Below are positions 1-10,886 of a stretch of 64,000 bases of DNA, piece by piece; the stretch's first letter is position 1; each line of letters starts with the position of its first letter. The notes beneath the pieces were generated by a model, which saw only the letters and a program-made list of their open reading frames with translations, had not been told where the DNA came from and did no database searches. The DNA lies in NCBI GenBank assembly GCA_025642065.1, contig JAODUP010000162.1:457501-521500 (forward strand), given 5' to 3'. The DNA is from Paralvinella palmiformis. Lineage: Eukaryota; Annelida; Polychaeta; Terebellida; Alvinellidae. The translations under genes and the position numbers were made by a program.

Positions 1-485
1 TTGTTTTTGTTTTCACGCACGCGTTGTTCAGGCATCCAGCACAGATATTTACCAGTCAAAAAACCGCAATTCATAATCAAAATTATATGGGGGATATTAT
101 TTCAGGGATACACATGCGTAATTGGAATGAGGATTATCATAATTTGATACACTTTCTAATTTTGAGCTTTGATTAGCTATATGTGTGCTTTATTTGTGTT
201 CAAGAGTAACTGAGAACCGCTCCCATTCGAGTGATGATAATTATGGTGATGATTGATGTTTTACGGCCACTTTTGTGCACATGGTGATGGTTCCAGCATT
301 CTAATCCAGAATTATGTACCAGGGGGATTTCGGTCCTAGAATTTAATTGGCTCATCATATTCGTATCGGAATATATCTATCTATATATCTCAGGAATAAC
401 ACGTTTTAGTTTTAATTCTGAGTTCATAGCATATTTTCGATTGAGTAACATATAAGTATACTGTTAAACATAGATTTAGCCAGCC

Positions 486-528
<43 letters not shown>

Positions 529-1600
529 GACATTGGAAGACAGCCAATTGGCCAAATATCACCAGGCAACATATATACATAAGATTCCCATACCAAATTT
601 CCATCGGAAAAACCCAGCAATTTCTGATAGACTTTCACACTGCGTAAACACAACTCAGTAACAGAGGTACGAAGTTCATATTTAACATAACAATAAAGCC
701 TAATAATGCTTAAAATCGCCCAAAAAACTATTGCTCTTTGAAGAATGTCCTGATAATTGGATATCGCCTCGAAACCGTTTTGCTTACAGGGATGGGTGAG
801 ACCGAAGTACCAGGCCCACCCCCCGTTCATTCCTTTCAGGTAACAGTTTGAAAGTCATGCTGCGATCTGGGGTTTAATGCTGAATCCGTGCAAATCTAAT
901 CTTTTTCGTTGTTTTACACACCATGGATCCCCATTTTCTTCACAGAATCCACGGCCAATAAAAAATAATAATAATAATAATAAAGTTTAGCAAAGCTTAG
1001 CAGCCATAATTTAACCACGTGTACGATATTACTTCAACGCTAAATAGTATATATGTGCCATTTGTCTTATAAATGGGACATGTGTATATTTTTTATATAT
1101 CTATCGATGTATTAATATAACGATTATGTATTTATGCTCAGTTTTTATCACCTATTGTTGTTGGGTGGGGTGGAGGGCGGCTAAATAATTTATTCTATTA
1201 AATAAATAAAACAATCCTCAATAAACAACTAAAAATAATAGTAGATGGTACCTGAGTGAGTGAGTGAGTGAGTGAGTGAGTGAGTGAGTGAGTGAATGAA
1301 TGAGTTACATAAAAATGTCATAAGTACTCTTAATTGCTTCTTACTACAGCAATAATGAGGCACCGATGTATATGATGATGATGATGATGATGATCACATG
1401 GATGATAATATTAATAATAATGATAATATACAATTTTTTTAATAGCGCCGTCTTTAATTTATAACAAATTACATTAAACGAGTACCTTCATAATATTAGT
1501 GTACCATGTAAACGTTAAAATATCATTAGCGACGATGAATATTGTCACTATAGAATACTACTGAATACATCACACTAAGGGTCGCACTAAGAAACCCAGC
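1..1600. other. Gene-free AT-rich stretch with microsatellites
   Basis: I find no supportable gene here. The stretch holds a (TA)n run near 489-522, a (TGAG)n run near 1252-1295, an (ATG)n run near 1371-1393, and at 228-292 a fragment of the 3' end of SINE-2 (minus strand, recognised by TTTTACGGCCACTTTTGTGC). A 146-codon minus frame at 390-830 runs through the (TA)n tract and has no recognisable domain, so I do not call it. Confidence 0.6.
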
Positions 1601-1607
1601 CGAACAC

Positions 1608-3320
1608 AAACAATTTCTTTTATTTAAACACAAAGCTACAGAATAAAAAAAATAATTTGGTATGTTTCATTTTATTTAAACACAAAGCTACAGAATAAAA
1701 CAAACAACTTTGTGACATTTATTTTATTTAAACACAAAGCTACAGAATAAAACAAACAACTTTGTGACTTCATTTTATTTAAACACAAAGCTAGAGAATA
1801 AAACAAACAAAATTGTGGCGTTTGATTTTATTTAAACACAAAGCTACAGAATAAAACAAACAAATTTGTGACTTTCATTTTATTTAAAGACAAAGCTAGA
1901 GAATAAAACAAACAAAATTGTGGCGTTTCATTTTTTTAAACACAAAGCTACAGAATAAAACAAAACAAATTTGTGACGTTTCATTTTATTTAAACACAAA
2001 GCTACAGAATAACAACAAATTTGTGACGTTTCATTTTATTTAAACACAAAGCTACAGAATAAAACAAACAAAATTGTGGCGTTTCATTTTTTAAACACAA
2101 AGCTAGGGAATAAAACAAAACAAATTTGTAACATTTCATTTTATTTAAACACAAAGCTACAGAATAAAACAAACAAATTTGTGACTTTTCATTTTATTTA
2201 AACACAAAGCTACAGAATAAAACAAACAAATTTGGGACGTTTCATTTTATTTAAAGACAAAGCTAGAGAATAAAACAAAACAAATTTGTGACGTTTCATT
2301 TTATTTAAACACAAAGCTACAGAATAAAACAAAATTGTGACGTTTCATTTAATTTAAACACAAAGCTACAGAATAAAACAAACAAAATTGTGGCGTTTGA
2401 TTTTATTTAAACACAAAGCTACAGAATAAAACAAACAAATTTGTGACTTTTCATTTTATTTAAACACAAAGCTACAGAATAAAACAAACAAATTTGTGAC
2501 TTTTCATTTTATTTAAACACAAAGCTACAGAATAAAACAAACAAATTTGGGACGTTTCATTTTATTTAAACACAAAGCTACAGAATAAAACAAACAAATT
2601 TGTGACTTTTCATTTTATTTAAACACAAAGCTACAGAATAAAACAAACAAATTTGTGACGTTTCATTTTATTTAAACACAAAGCTACAGAATAAAACAAA
2701 CAAAATTGTGGCGTTTCATTTTTTTAAACACAAAGCTACAGAATAAAACAAAACAAATTTGTGACGTTTCATTTTATTTAAACACAAAGCTACAGAATAA
2801 AACAAAACAAATTTGTGACGTTTCATTTTATTTAAACACAAAGCTACAGAATAAAACAAAACAAATTTGTGACGTTTCATTTTATTTAAACACAAAGCTA
2901 CAGAATAAAACAAAACAAATTTGTGACGTTTCATTTTATTTAAACACAAAGCTACAGAATAAAACAAAACAAATTTGTGACGTTTCATTTTTTTTAAAAG
3001 CACAAAGCTACAGAATAAAACAAAACAAATTTGTGACGTTTCATTTTATTTAAGCACAAAGCTACAGAATAAAACAAAACAAATTTGTGACGTTTCATTT
3101 TATTTAAACACAAAGCTACAGAATAAAACAATCTTGTGACTTTTCATAATTTTTGAAGCGCAAACTTATGGAATAAAACAAACAATTTTGTGAAGTTTCT
3201 TTTTCTTCTTCTTCTCATTATTATTTTTATTAATTATTATTATTATTATTATTATTATTATGACTTTTTGGGAAACTAAAGGCTATGGAATAAAACAAAC
3301 AATTTTGTAATATTTAAAAT
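1608..3320. repeat. Minisatellite array, 53-54 bp unit, about 28 copies
   Basis: The unit contains TTTAAACACAAAGCTACAG followed by an AATAAAACAAA block and a TTTGTGACGTTTC block. Most copies between 1608 and 2700 are 52-54 bp and differ by small indels. Between about 2706 and 3110 the copies are nearly identical and 54 bp long, so both strands stay open as an 18-residue periodic reading frame; this is a by-product of a period divisible by three and not a gene. Outer copies (3160-3320) are strongly decayed and split by a (TTA)n tract at about 3226-3260. This edge-to-core gradient is typical of unequal-exchange homogenisation. Confidence 0.95.
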
Positions 3321-3389
3321 TTAAAGGGTAACTATATCATTAGTTGAAACGTTTATTTGGTTATTTATTATGGCGTTTAGTTGATTCTA

Positions 3390-3500
3390 TTTGTTTAGCC
3401 TCTCGGCACCGACCACATCCGGGACAATGAGTGCGGCCGACTCCATAAAGAAACATCCCACGGACGTAGATTGGAAACAATAAACCAGAATTTTGCAGCT
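3390..3500 (-). mobile_element. Decayed SINE-like fragment (SINE-3 type)
   Basis: The segment shares wording with the better copy at 36363-36540: a TTTAGCCTC.CGGCAC segment, a CATCCGGGACA segment and a downstream AAACATCCCAC segment, in the same order. The tRNA-like head is too mutated to recognise, so family membership rests on this alignment only. Confidence 0.35.
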
Positions 3501-3562
3501 CTACCAGTGGACAATCGGATTACCGTTTAGGTTATTATTAGGAAAGTCGTAATGTGAGGTAC

Positions 3563-3767
3563 ATGATGATGATGATGATGATGATGATTGGAGTTTTACG
3601 GCCACTTTTGTGCACAATGTAGGCAAAATGGGCCGAGTGACGTTGAAAGGTAACGACGGGGAGTGAAAGATGAAACAGCCTTCAGGCATGGTCACGGCCG
3701 AGATTTGAATTCAGCTGGTTGAAATATGTGGCTCACCGCGTTACCAGTTAGACCACGGAGGCATCCC
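3563..3767 (-). mobile_element. SINE-2 (tRNA-derived), full length
   Basis: Read on the minus strand it begins with a tRNA-like head (CCGTGGTCTAACTGGTAACG as box A region, then a diverged box B with TTCAAATC) and ends with GTAAAACTCC and a (CAT)n tail, seen on the plus strand as (ATG)n at 3563-3588. The body matches the other SINE-2 copies at 30138, 33481, 44725, 44926, 58845 and 59183. Confidence 0.8.
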
Positions 3768-4000
3768 CGTTCAGGTACAAGACATGCACATTACAAACCA
3801 TTAACACAAAGTAACAATTAAGTGAGATTAAATAATACTTTATGAATGGAAAACATTTGTTATAATATATGAAGAAATATTGTCAGGAACACATTCTGAA
3901 TTTGATATATTGTATATTTATGTTAAATCAAAAGTTATGTTAATATCACTTTTATTTGACCAAGACGCCCCCTAGTTTTCGTTTTTTTTATTAATCTCGT

Positions 4001-4042
4001 AAGATGGCGCCAGTTTACGGGTTTGACGTCACTGGAGCCAAT
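4001..4042. promoter_or_regulatory. Promoter-like cluster: YY1-like, CRE, CCAAT
   Basis: AAGATGGCGC (YY1-like) at 4001-4010, a perfect palindromic CRE TGACGTCA at 4024-4031 and CCAAT at 4038-4042 fall within 42 bp. These three motifs commonly sit together at animal core promoters. Direction and target gene are unknown. Confidence 0.4.
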
Positions 4043-4490
4043 CAAAGCCATGTTGAGCTCAGACTTGTTTTGTAAAAAAACCGATGGAGGCCCCTTTTTA
4101 CATTCCGGGATCAAATTGAAAAGTGTGGCCTACTGATTGCCAGACATCAAAATACTAGCATTACTATTATAAAATATATGTATAGATTCGATAAAATTAT
4201 TTTAATAAATAACACACTCTGAAGTAAAACATCACAATCGAAATGCGATTCGAGTTCGTATCATTTTGTAAACAAATGCTTATGTCAAACCATAGGTTAA
4301 CATATCTAAGGTTTTTTTAGTGTAAGTAAAGAACGACAGTATATCCATTTTAATTATACGTTCGTTCTCTTCTGCATTATTAACGGAAACTAGGTCATTG
4401 TACTATAATATCAAATCGAGTTCCATCTTCGACTTGTGCACCTGTCCCGTCTTCAGATAGCCACGTTTCTGTGACGGAGTAACAGACCAG

Positions 4491-4542
4491 CCAATCAAGA
4501 GGCCGGCCTGAGAGAGGATTGGGAAATTCCTAAATGACGTCA
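4491..4542. promoter_or_regulatory. Second CCAAT/CRE cluster
   Basis: CCAATCAA at 4491-4498 and a second perfect CRE TGACGTCA at 4535-4542. The same CCAATCAA context occurs in the cluster 450 bp upstream. No TATA box is obvious. The pair may mark two promoters or enhancer elements. Confidence 0.35.
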
Positions 4543-5042
4543 TTTTACCGTAAACCTACTACTAATAAATATGCGTTATTCCTTATTACTTAATCCTGAT
4601 ATTAGTGCATGACCGTGAGTGATACTTACCAGGAAAAAAGAGAGCTTAGAGGACAAAAGAACATTGAGGCGAACGTGACGCGATCATACTTAAACATCGG
4701 AAAAACATCTGTTCTTATCAGTGAAATGTGCAGATCCAGTGTACTGCAACACCATACAATATCCTGGTTTTTACCCTAGACCATAAAGACCAAATGCTGG
4801 AATAATCAGAATATAGCAAACTAGCACATTGATAGTAGTGTCCATGTATTGGCTAGTTAAAATTTGTAGGTTGGATGCGCGTTCGCTCGGGAATACTTTT
4901 CCACCGAACAATTCCCGTGTTGTGCTATTAAGAACTAGGTTTCGTCTCATGGTGTTGGTTTTGAGTTCATATGGTGCATAAAGTGCTCATGAAAAATTTT
5001 GCTAGTTAAACAAGTCTACTACTACTACAACTAGGGTTGATG

Positions 5043-5089
<47 letters not shown>

Positions 5090-5317
5090 GCTGCTTATAT
5101 TGAAAACATAAAGTTCTGAATGATAAACAGATGATGAGTTCTATTAGATACATCTAAACCTTTATTAATGGAATTATCCCTGACAGTTATTAATTAATCC
5201 GATCATCAATTATCTATTAGAAAGATAGTATAATTCACAGCCTTCACTGTGTTTCATACGTTAGTGCAACTTTTCAGTGAACTTTTACAGAACAATAACA
5301 ACACGAGTATCCATGTC

Positions 5318-5531
5318 AAATATTGTCCCGTACGGCGGTCTCGTAGAGTGGTCGGTAGAGCATTGCGCTGCAGGGCTAGTAGAGTCGAGTTCGAATCTTA
5401 GTTTTATTTGTATCTGTGGAATGTTTCGCCCGATCGTTCATTTTCTTCGGGTAGTCGGCCGCCACATGGTAATGTATCCCAGTTGTAACCGGTCCAGAGG
5501 ACTATACAACAAACAACCAAAAAACACTCAC
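5318..5531 (+). mobile_element. SINE-3 (tRNA-derived), unit A copy
   Basis: A tRNA-like head with box B wording GAGTTCGAATCT (5387-5398) is followed by TGTATCTGTGGAATGTTTCG and a 3' end of AACAAACAACCAAAAAACAC with (CTCA)n. Identical copies sit at about 7650-7863 and 9984-10198 because of the tandem duplication. The cloverleaf cannot be folded convincingly, so this is a SINE head and not a tRNA gene. Confidence 0.7.
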
Positions 5532-5695
5532 TAACTCACTCACATTCCATTTTCCTCTTGTCATGTGGCATTGCAGAAATACTAGCTCTTAATGATTTCT
5601 CTGTACTCTGTGGGATCCTGTACTACAGTGATCACGACTTTGGCGGATGTAAGCCCATTCCTATCATACACAAAATAGCTTTATTATAGGCTTTT

Positions 5696-5890
5696 GTTTT
5701 GTTGTTCGGGGAGAATCCCCAGGCTGTCGCTTATTCGGCACAGCCTCTATGTTGGAGTGGTTGAGAACCCCTCCCCCCAACACTCACAGGGGAGCAGTAT
5801 GGAAAGATGGAGCCGAAATACCCTGAGGGTGGTCAATGCCAGAGTGTTTACGTCCTCAGGGGGGTTTTAACGTCCTCCAGCTTTATTATA
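5696..5890 (-). mobile_element. SINE-1 fragment, head missing (unit A)
   Basis: Starts with GTTTTGTTGTTCGGGGAGAA, the reverse complement of the SINE-1 3' end, and runs to the GACGTTAAAAC part of the body. The tRNA head is absent, so it is 5'-truncated. Duplicated copies lie at about 8028-8225 and 10362-10476. Confidence 0.85.
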
Positions 5891-6020
5891 CGATGTTTTC
5901 GCATTTTTATTAATGTGTGCGTATGCTCCTCCACCCCCACACACACCTACATCTACGCACTGCACTGTTATTAACGCATTTGTGGCACACGAAAACAACA
6001 TATTTCACTAATTCCCTTTA

Positions 6021-6227
6021 ATGTTTAGGCAGCGACAGCGTAATACTGGACTAATACCTGGAGCCTTTATCCTGCTGATATACCTTCAAGTGGTGATTAA
6101 CATGTCCAACAGCTGTCCTGCTGAAAACTTGCAGAAAGTTTTACTGGAGTGCGATATCACGACCAAATGTACGACTTTAGATGTTATTCTCAAATATACC
6201 TTCTCTTGCTATGAGTCACATTACTAA
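6021..6227 (+). CDS. Small secreted-type cysteine protein or terminal exon (unit A)
   Basis: 68 codons, not recognised as any known family. Three Arg residues (3, 5, 7) precede a hydrophobic stretch at residues 11-28, the layout of a signal peptide, followed by a short tail with four Cys at 32, 44, 50 and 63 (spacing C-x11-C-x5-C-x12-C). The stop is at 6225-6227 and a consensus AATAAA follows 31 bp later. A pyrimidine-rich tract ending in TTTAG directly precedes the third codon, so this could also be the last exon of a longer gene. The same 207 bases occur unchanged in unit B, while surrounding sequence has diverged slightly. What I see is an ORF with signal-peptide-like start, paired cysteines and polyA signal; that it is expressed and secreted is inference. 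Confidence 0.4.
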   Translation: MFRQRQRNTGLIPGAFILLIYLQVVINMSNSCPAENLQKVLLECDITTKCTTLDVILKYTFSCYESHY

Positions 6228-6258
6228 ATATATCGTATCTGTTCTGTTCATCTGACTC

Positions 6259-6264
6259 AATAAA
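6259..6264 (+). terminator. PolyA signal AATAAA (unit A small ORF)
   Basis: Canonical hexamer 31 bp past the stop of the 68-codon ORF. The equivalent hexamer in unit B is at 8595-8600. Confidence 0.45.
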
Positions 6265-6319
6265 TGAAAAGTGGCATTTAAAAAGGTTTGATCCTAACAT
6301 TGACAGCGTTGTCTTGGTG

Positions 6320-6330
<11 letters not shown>

Positions 6331-6385
<55 letters not shown>
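6331..6385. repeat. (TG)n microsatellite; unit B counterpart 8665-8708
   Basis: Pure TG dinucleotide run after a short (TA)n. Its length and its following G run differ between the two duplicated units, as expected for slippage after duplication. A (TA)n tract at about 6693-6735 (unit B 9026-9069) behaves the same way. Confidence 0.9.
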
Positions 6386-6389
<4 letters not shown>

Positions 6390-6693
6390 GGGGCGCAAGC
6401 CACACATCCTTGTATACACACAGAAGCTTATTTACGTATGTTGGCCTCCAGCCACCGGCCACTCATATTCTCGGAACCAGTAAATAACGCTGCTAACATT
6501 TTAGTGATACATTAAGGAAGTTATTACGTTCATGCTTAATTGATGAGGTCGCCACAAAATGTATTACTTTGATATATGCGATGATGGGTGGTAGCAGCAA
6601 AGATCATTTATTTTTAAAATCTCTGGTAACAATCAATAAATTCTAGTTCAACAACTATATTTTTAGGTACCAAATATCATATGTTATATGCAA

Positions 6694-6739
<46 letters not shown>

Positions 6740-7289
6740 CTGTATGAATATCTTATCATTCAAATGTATGTGCAATTATAATGGTTTAGATCACATATAT
6801 AATTTGAAATAATGACAGAGGTTCGAATAGCTTCAAATTAGATTTCGCCTGATTCAACCCACTATATATCTCATATTACTGAAGGTGAAAGAATGGGAAT
6901 AGGCGGATTTTATGTATGTCGTAAACTCTGACGATAAATGACCCTTGAACGCGACCGATTTAAGGCCAATGACACTTCGCACAACGCATGGACAGACGAT
7001 CCGAACTCGGCTAAATTTCCCACAAATTCATCCAACTCGTTCTGCTTCGGGCTATTTCTTCACGAGTACATGGTTGGAGTTTCATCAAACACTCGAAGTC
7101 GACAATATAGGATGTGCTGAAATATCAGATACCAATCATCTCTATGTGACAGTAGACTGATCTTAATCTTTGGAATGAAGTGGGCTGCTCTAGGGATGTA
7201 AAAAGAAATTATGTTAAACGAGGATATGCATAATTTATACGATATTTTATTCGTGATATTTAATATACGTAACTATATTTGAACTGATT

Positions 7290-7485
7290 CGCGGTTTCAC
7301 GCATCGGGGTTCCAACTGAGTAGCGAGCAGGGGACTGTGCTATAAACCTGTGGATGGCGCGTTCGAATCCCAGCGGTAGGTGTATCTGTGGAATGTTTTT
7401 TTTTCTTGGAAGACGACCCTCGACCATTTGTCCCAAGTTTGCCCAGCGCCCTGAGGTTAAACAAACAACTCAATATCGCCCACTT
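7290..7485 (+). mobile_element. SINE-3-like element, unit A (copy at 9625-9820)
   Basis: Contains a good box B wording, GCGTTCGAATCCC, followed by GTGTATCTGTGGAATGTTTT, which it shares with the SINE-3 at 5318. It ends near GTTAAACAAACAACTC. Two copies exist only because of the segmental duplication. Confidence 0.55.
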
Positions 7486-8356
7486 ACGCACATCAATTCG
7501 TCCCCATTGTGATTCACCTTCTGTCGATCAATAAATGTTTTTGACAACCTATCATTTATTTTCTTTCGGATACCTTGTTTAGGCGGTTCTAGAACATACG
7601 CCTTCCGCCCCTCCCCGCTGACAACAATAACAACACGAGTTTCCATGTCAAATATTGTCCCGTACGGCGGTCTCGTAGAGTGGTCGGTAGAGCATTGCGC
7701 TGCAGGGCTAGTAGAGTCGAGTTCGAATCTTAGTTTTATTTGTATCTGTGGAATGTTTCGCCCGATCGTTTATTTTCTTCGGGTAGTCGGCCGCCACATG
7801 GTAATGTATTCCAGTTGTAACCGGTCCAGAGGACTACACAACAAACAACCAAAAAACACTCACTAACTCACTCACATTCCATTTTTCTCTTGTCATGTGG
7901 CATTGCAGAAATACTAGCTCTTAATGATTTCTCTGTACTCTGTGGGATCCTGTACTACAGTGATCACGACTTTGGCGGATGTAAGCCAATTCCTATCATA
8001 CACAAAATAGCTTTATTATAGGCTTTTGTTTTGTTGTTCGGGGAGAATCCCCAGGCTGTCGCTTATTCGGCACAGTCTCTATGTTGGAGTGGTTGAGAAA
8101 CCTCCCCCCCCCCCAACACTCACAGGGAAGCAGTACGGAAAGATGGAGCCGAAATACCATGAGGGTGGTCAATGTCAGAGTGTTTACGTCCTCATGGGGG
8201 CTTTAACGTCCTCCAACTTTATTATACGATGTTTTCGCATTTTTATTAATGTGTGCGTGTGCCCCTCCACCCCCACACACACCTACATCTACGCACTGCA
8301 CTGTTATTAACGCATTTGTGGCACACGAAAACAACATATTTCACTAATTCCCTTTA

Positions 8357-8563
8357 ATGTTTAGGCAGCGACAGCGTAATACTGGACTAATACCTGGAGC
8401 CTTTATCCTGCTGATATACCTTCAAGTGGTGATTAACATGTCCAACAGCTGTCCTGCTGAAAACTTGCAGAAAGTTTTACTGGAGTGCGATATCACGACC
8501 AAATGTACGACTTTAGATGTTATTCTCAAATATACCTTCTCTTGCTATGAGTCACATTACTAA
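8357..8563 (+). CDS. Small secreted-type cysteine protein or terminal exon (unit B)
   Basis: This is the tandem duplicate of the ORF at 6021-6227, with the same 68-residue translation: basic start, hydrophobic residues 11-28, then four cysteines. AATAAA lies at 8595-8600. The unit C remnant ends upstream of this position, so there is no third copy. As for the unit A copy, function is unknown and the ORF may be the 3' exon of a larger gene. Confidence 0.4.
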   Translation: MFRQRQRNTGLIPGAFILLIYLQVVINMSNSCPAENLQKVLLECDITTKCTTLDVILKYTFSCYESHY

Positions 8564-8655
8564 ATATATCGTATCTGTTCTGTTCATCTGACTCAATAAA
8601 TGAAAAGTGGCATTTAAAAAGGTTTGATCCTAACATTGACAGCGTTGTCTTGGTG

Positions 8656-8709
<54 letters not shown>

Positions 8710-9023
8710 GCGGGGGGGGGGGGCGCAAGCCACACATCCTTGTATACACACAGAAGCTTATTTACGTATGTTGGCCTCCAGCCACCGGCCACTCATATTC
8801 TCGGAACCAGTAAATAACGCTGCTAACATTTTAGTGATACATTAAGGAAGTTATTACGTTCATGCTTAATTGATGAGGTCGCCACAAAATGTATTACTTT
8901 GATATATGCGATGATGGGTGGTAGCAGCAAAGATCATTTATTTTTAAAATCTCTGATAACAATCAATAAATTCTAGTTCAACAACTATATTTTTAGGTAC
9001 CAAATATCATATGTTATATGCAA

Positions 9024-9073
<50 letters not shown>

Positions 9074-10476
9074 CTGTATGAATATCTTATCATTCAAATG
9101 TATGTGCAATTATAATGGTTTAGATCACATATATAATTTGAAATAATGACAAAAGGTTCGAATAGCTTCAAATTAGATTTCGCCTGATTCAACCCACTAT
9201 ATATCTCATATTACTGAAGGTGAAAGAATGGGAATAGGCGGATTTTATGTATGTCGTAAACTCTGACGATAAATGACCCTTGAACGTGACCGATTTAAGG
9301 CCAATGACACTTCGCACAACGCATGGACAGACGATCCGAACTCGGCTAAATTTCCCACAGATTCATCCAACTCGTTCTGCTTCGGGCTATTTCTTCACGA
9401 GTACATGGTTGGAGTTTCATCAAACACTCGAAGTCGACAATATAGGATGTGCTGAAATATCAGATACCAATCATCTCTATGTGACAGTAGACCGATCTTA
9501 ATCTTTGGAATGAAGTGGGCTGCTCTAGGGATGTAAAAAGAAATTAAGTTAAACGAGGATATGCATAATTTATACGATATTTTATTCGTGATATTTAATA
9601 TACGTAACTATATTTGAACTGATTCGCGGTTTCACGCATCGGGGTTCCAACTGAGTAGCGAGCAGGGGACTGTGCTATAAACCTGTGGATGGCGCGTTCG
9701 AATCCCAGCGGTAGGTGTATCTGTGGAATGTTTTTTTTTCTTGGAAGACGACCCTCGACCATTTGTCCCAAGTTTGCCCAGCGCCCTGAGGTTAAACAAA
9801 CAACTCAATATCGCCCACTTACGCACATCAATTCGTCCCCATTGTGATTCACCTTCTGTCGATCAATAAATGTTTTGACAACCTATCATTTTTTTTCTTT
9901 CGGATACCTTGTTTAGGCGGTTCTAGAACATACGCCTTCCGCCCCTCCCCGCTGACAACAATGACAACACGAGTTACCATGTCAAATATTGTCCCGTACG
10001 GCGGTCTCGTAGAGTGGTCGGTAGAGCATTGCGCTGCAGGGCTAGTAGAGTCGAGTTCGAATCTTAGTTTTATTTGTATCTGTGAAATGTTTCGCCCGAT
10101 CGTTTATTTTCTTCGGGTAGTCGGCCGCCACATGGTAATGTATTCCAGTTGTAACCGGTCCAGAGGACTATACAACAAACAACCAAAAAACACTCACTAA
10201 CTCACTCACATTCCATTTTTCTCTTGTCATGTGGCATTGCAGAAATACTAGCTCTTAATGATTTCTCTGTACTCTGTGGGATCCTGTACTACAGTGATCA
10301 CGACTTTGGCGGATGTAAGCCAATTCCTATCATACACAAAATAGCTTTATTATAGGCTTTTGTTTTGTTGTTCGGGGAGAATCCCCAGGCTGTCGCTTAT
10401 TCGGCACAGTCTCTATGTTGGAGTGGTTGAGAAACCTACTCCCCCACCACTCACAGGGAAGCAGTACGGAAAGATG

Positions 10477-10886
10477 TCATATATAGGATTTTAGAATGAA
10501 AGATGGAATCTTATTGTGAAATCGAAGATATCATAAAATATTTGTTTTAATTCTTTGTCTTTCTGTTGGATGTTTGAATATGAAAGATGATTGTAAATAT
10601 CCGACTGACACTATTTCTATGATGACAGTCGTAATTGGATACATTTTATCGTGATTAGTGATCAAAGAAATAGGATGAAAGAACTAGATTCTTTGATAAT
10701 TCGCGATTTTCCTTAAAGTAGGAGTGTTTGCAATTGAAATTACTCTAGTAGGATTTATAAGGCAGCCATCTTGGCTGGATATCGAATCATTCTTATATTC
10801 TAATAGTACGTGTCCCAATACATATTCATTGATATACAATCCTCTTACCGTGGAGTATTTTACGACCAACAATAATTGTGCCAAGT
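10477..10886. other. Gene-free stretch after the duplication
   Basis: AT-rich sequence between the broken third duplication unit and the hAT-like element. I see no gene, tRNA or recognisable repeat here. Confidence 0.5.

Larger units (their letters stand above)
3768..5290. other. Gene-free stretch with promoter-like motifs
   Basis: No coding region is supported. The stretch contains two CRE plus CCAAT clusters (listed separately) and an (ATT)n microsatellite at about 5041-5088. It lies directly upstream of the duplicated small-ORF units, so it could hold the promoter of the first unit, but no transcript structure can be seen. Confidence 0.4.
5291..10476. repeat. 2.33-kb tandem segmental duplication, 2.2 copies
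   Basis: Unit A is about 5291-7622, unit B about 7623-9956, and a truncated unit C about 9957-10476. Shared landmarks are offset by 2332-2336 bp (A to B) and 2334 bp (B to C). The copies differ by scattered single bases and by lengths of homopolymer and dinucleotide runs only, so the event is recent. Each full unit holds, in order: a SINE-3, a minus-strand SINE-1 fragment, a 68-codon ORF with AATAAA, a (TG)n tract, a (TA)n tract and another SINE-3-like piece. Unit C stops abruptly inside its SINE-1 fragment. Confidence 0.97.

Noticed and set aside
390..830. 146-codon minus-strand frame
   Set aside because: Runs through a (TA)n tract, has no recognisable motif, no splice or polyA context, and codon use fits AT-rich non-coding DNA.
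2706..3053. 115-codon repetitive frame (and the opposing 95-codon frame)
   Set aside because: Both are direct translations of the 54-bp minisatellite; the period divisible by three keeps frames open.
1608..3320. CRISPR-like regular repeats
   Set aside because: The copies abut with no unique spacers, and the genome is eukaryotic.
5318..5400. tRNA gene
   Set aside because: Box B is present but acceptor and anticodon stems do not pair; the sequence continues into a SINE body. The same applies to the heads of SINE-1 and SINE-2 copies.
5277..5534. 85-codon frame repeated at 7645 and 9844
   Set aside because: Translation of SINE-3; it recurs only because of the tandem duplication and contains the tRNA-like head.
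6938..7160. 60- and 71-codon overlapping frames, repeated at 9273-9501
   Set aside because: Two frames compete over the same bases. One inter-copy difference is silent in each frame and another changes each, and the longer frame loses its stop in unit B, so neither looks selected.
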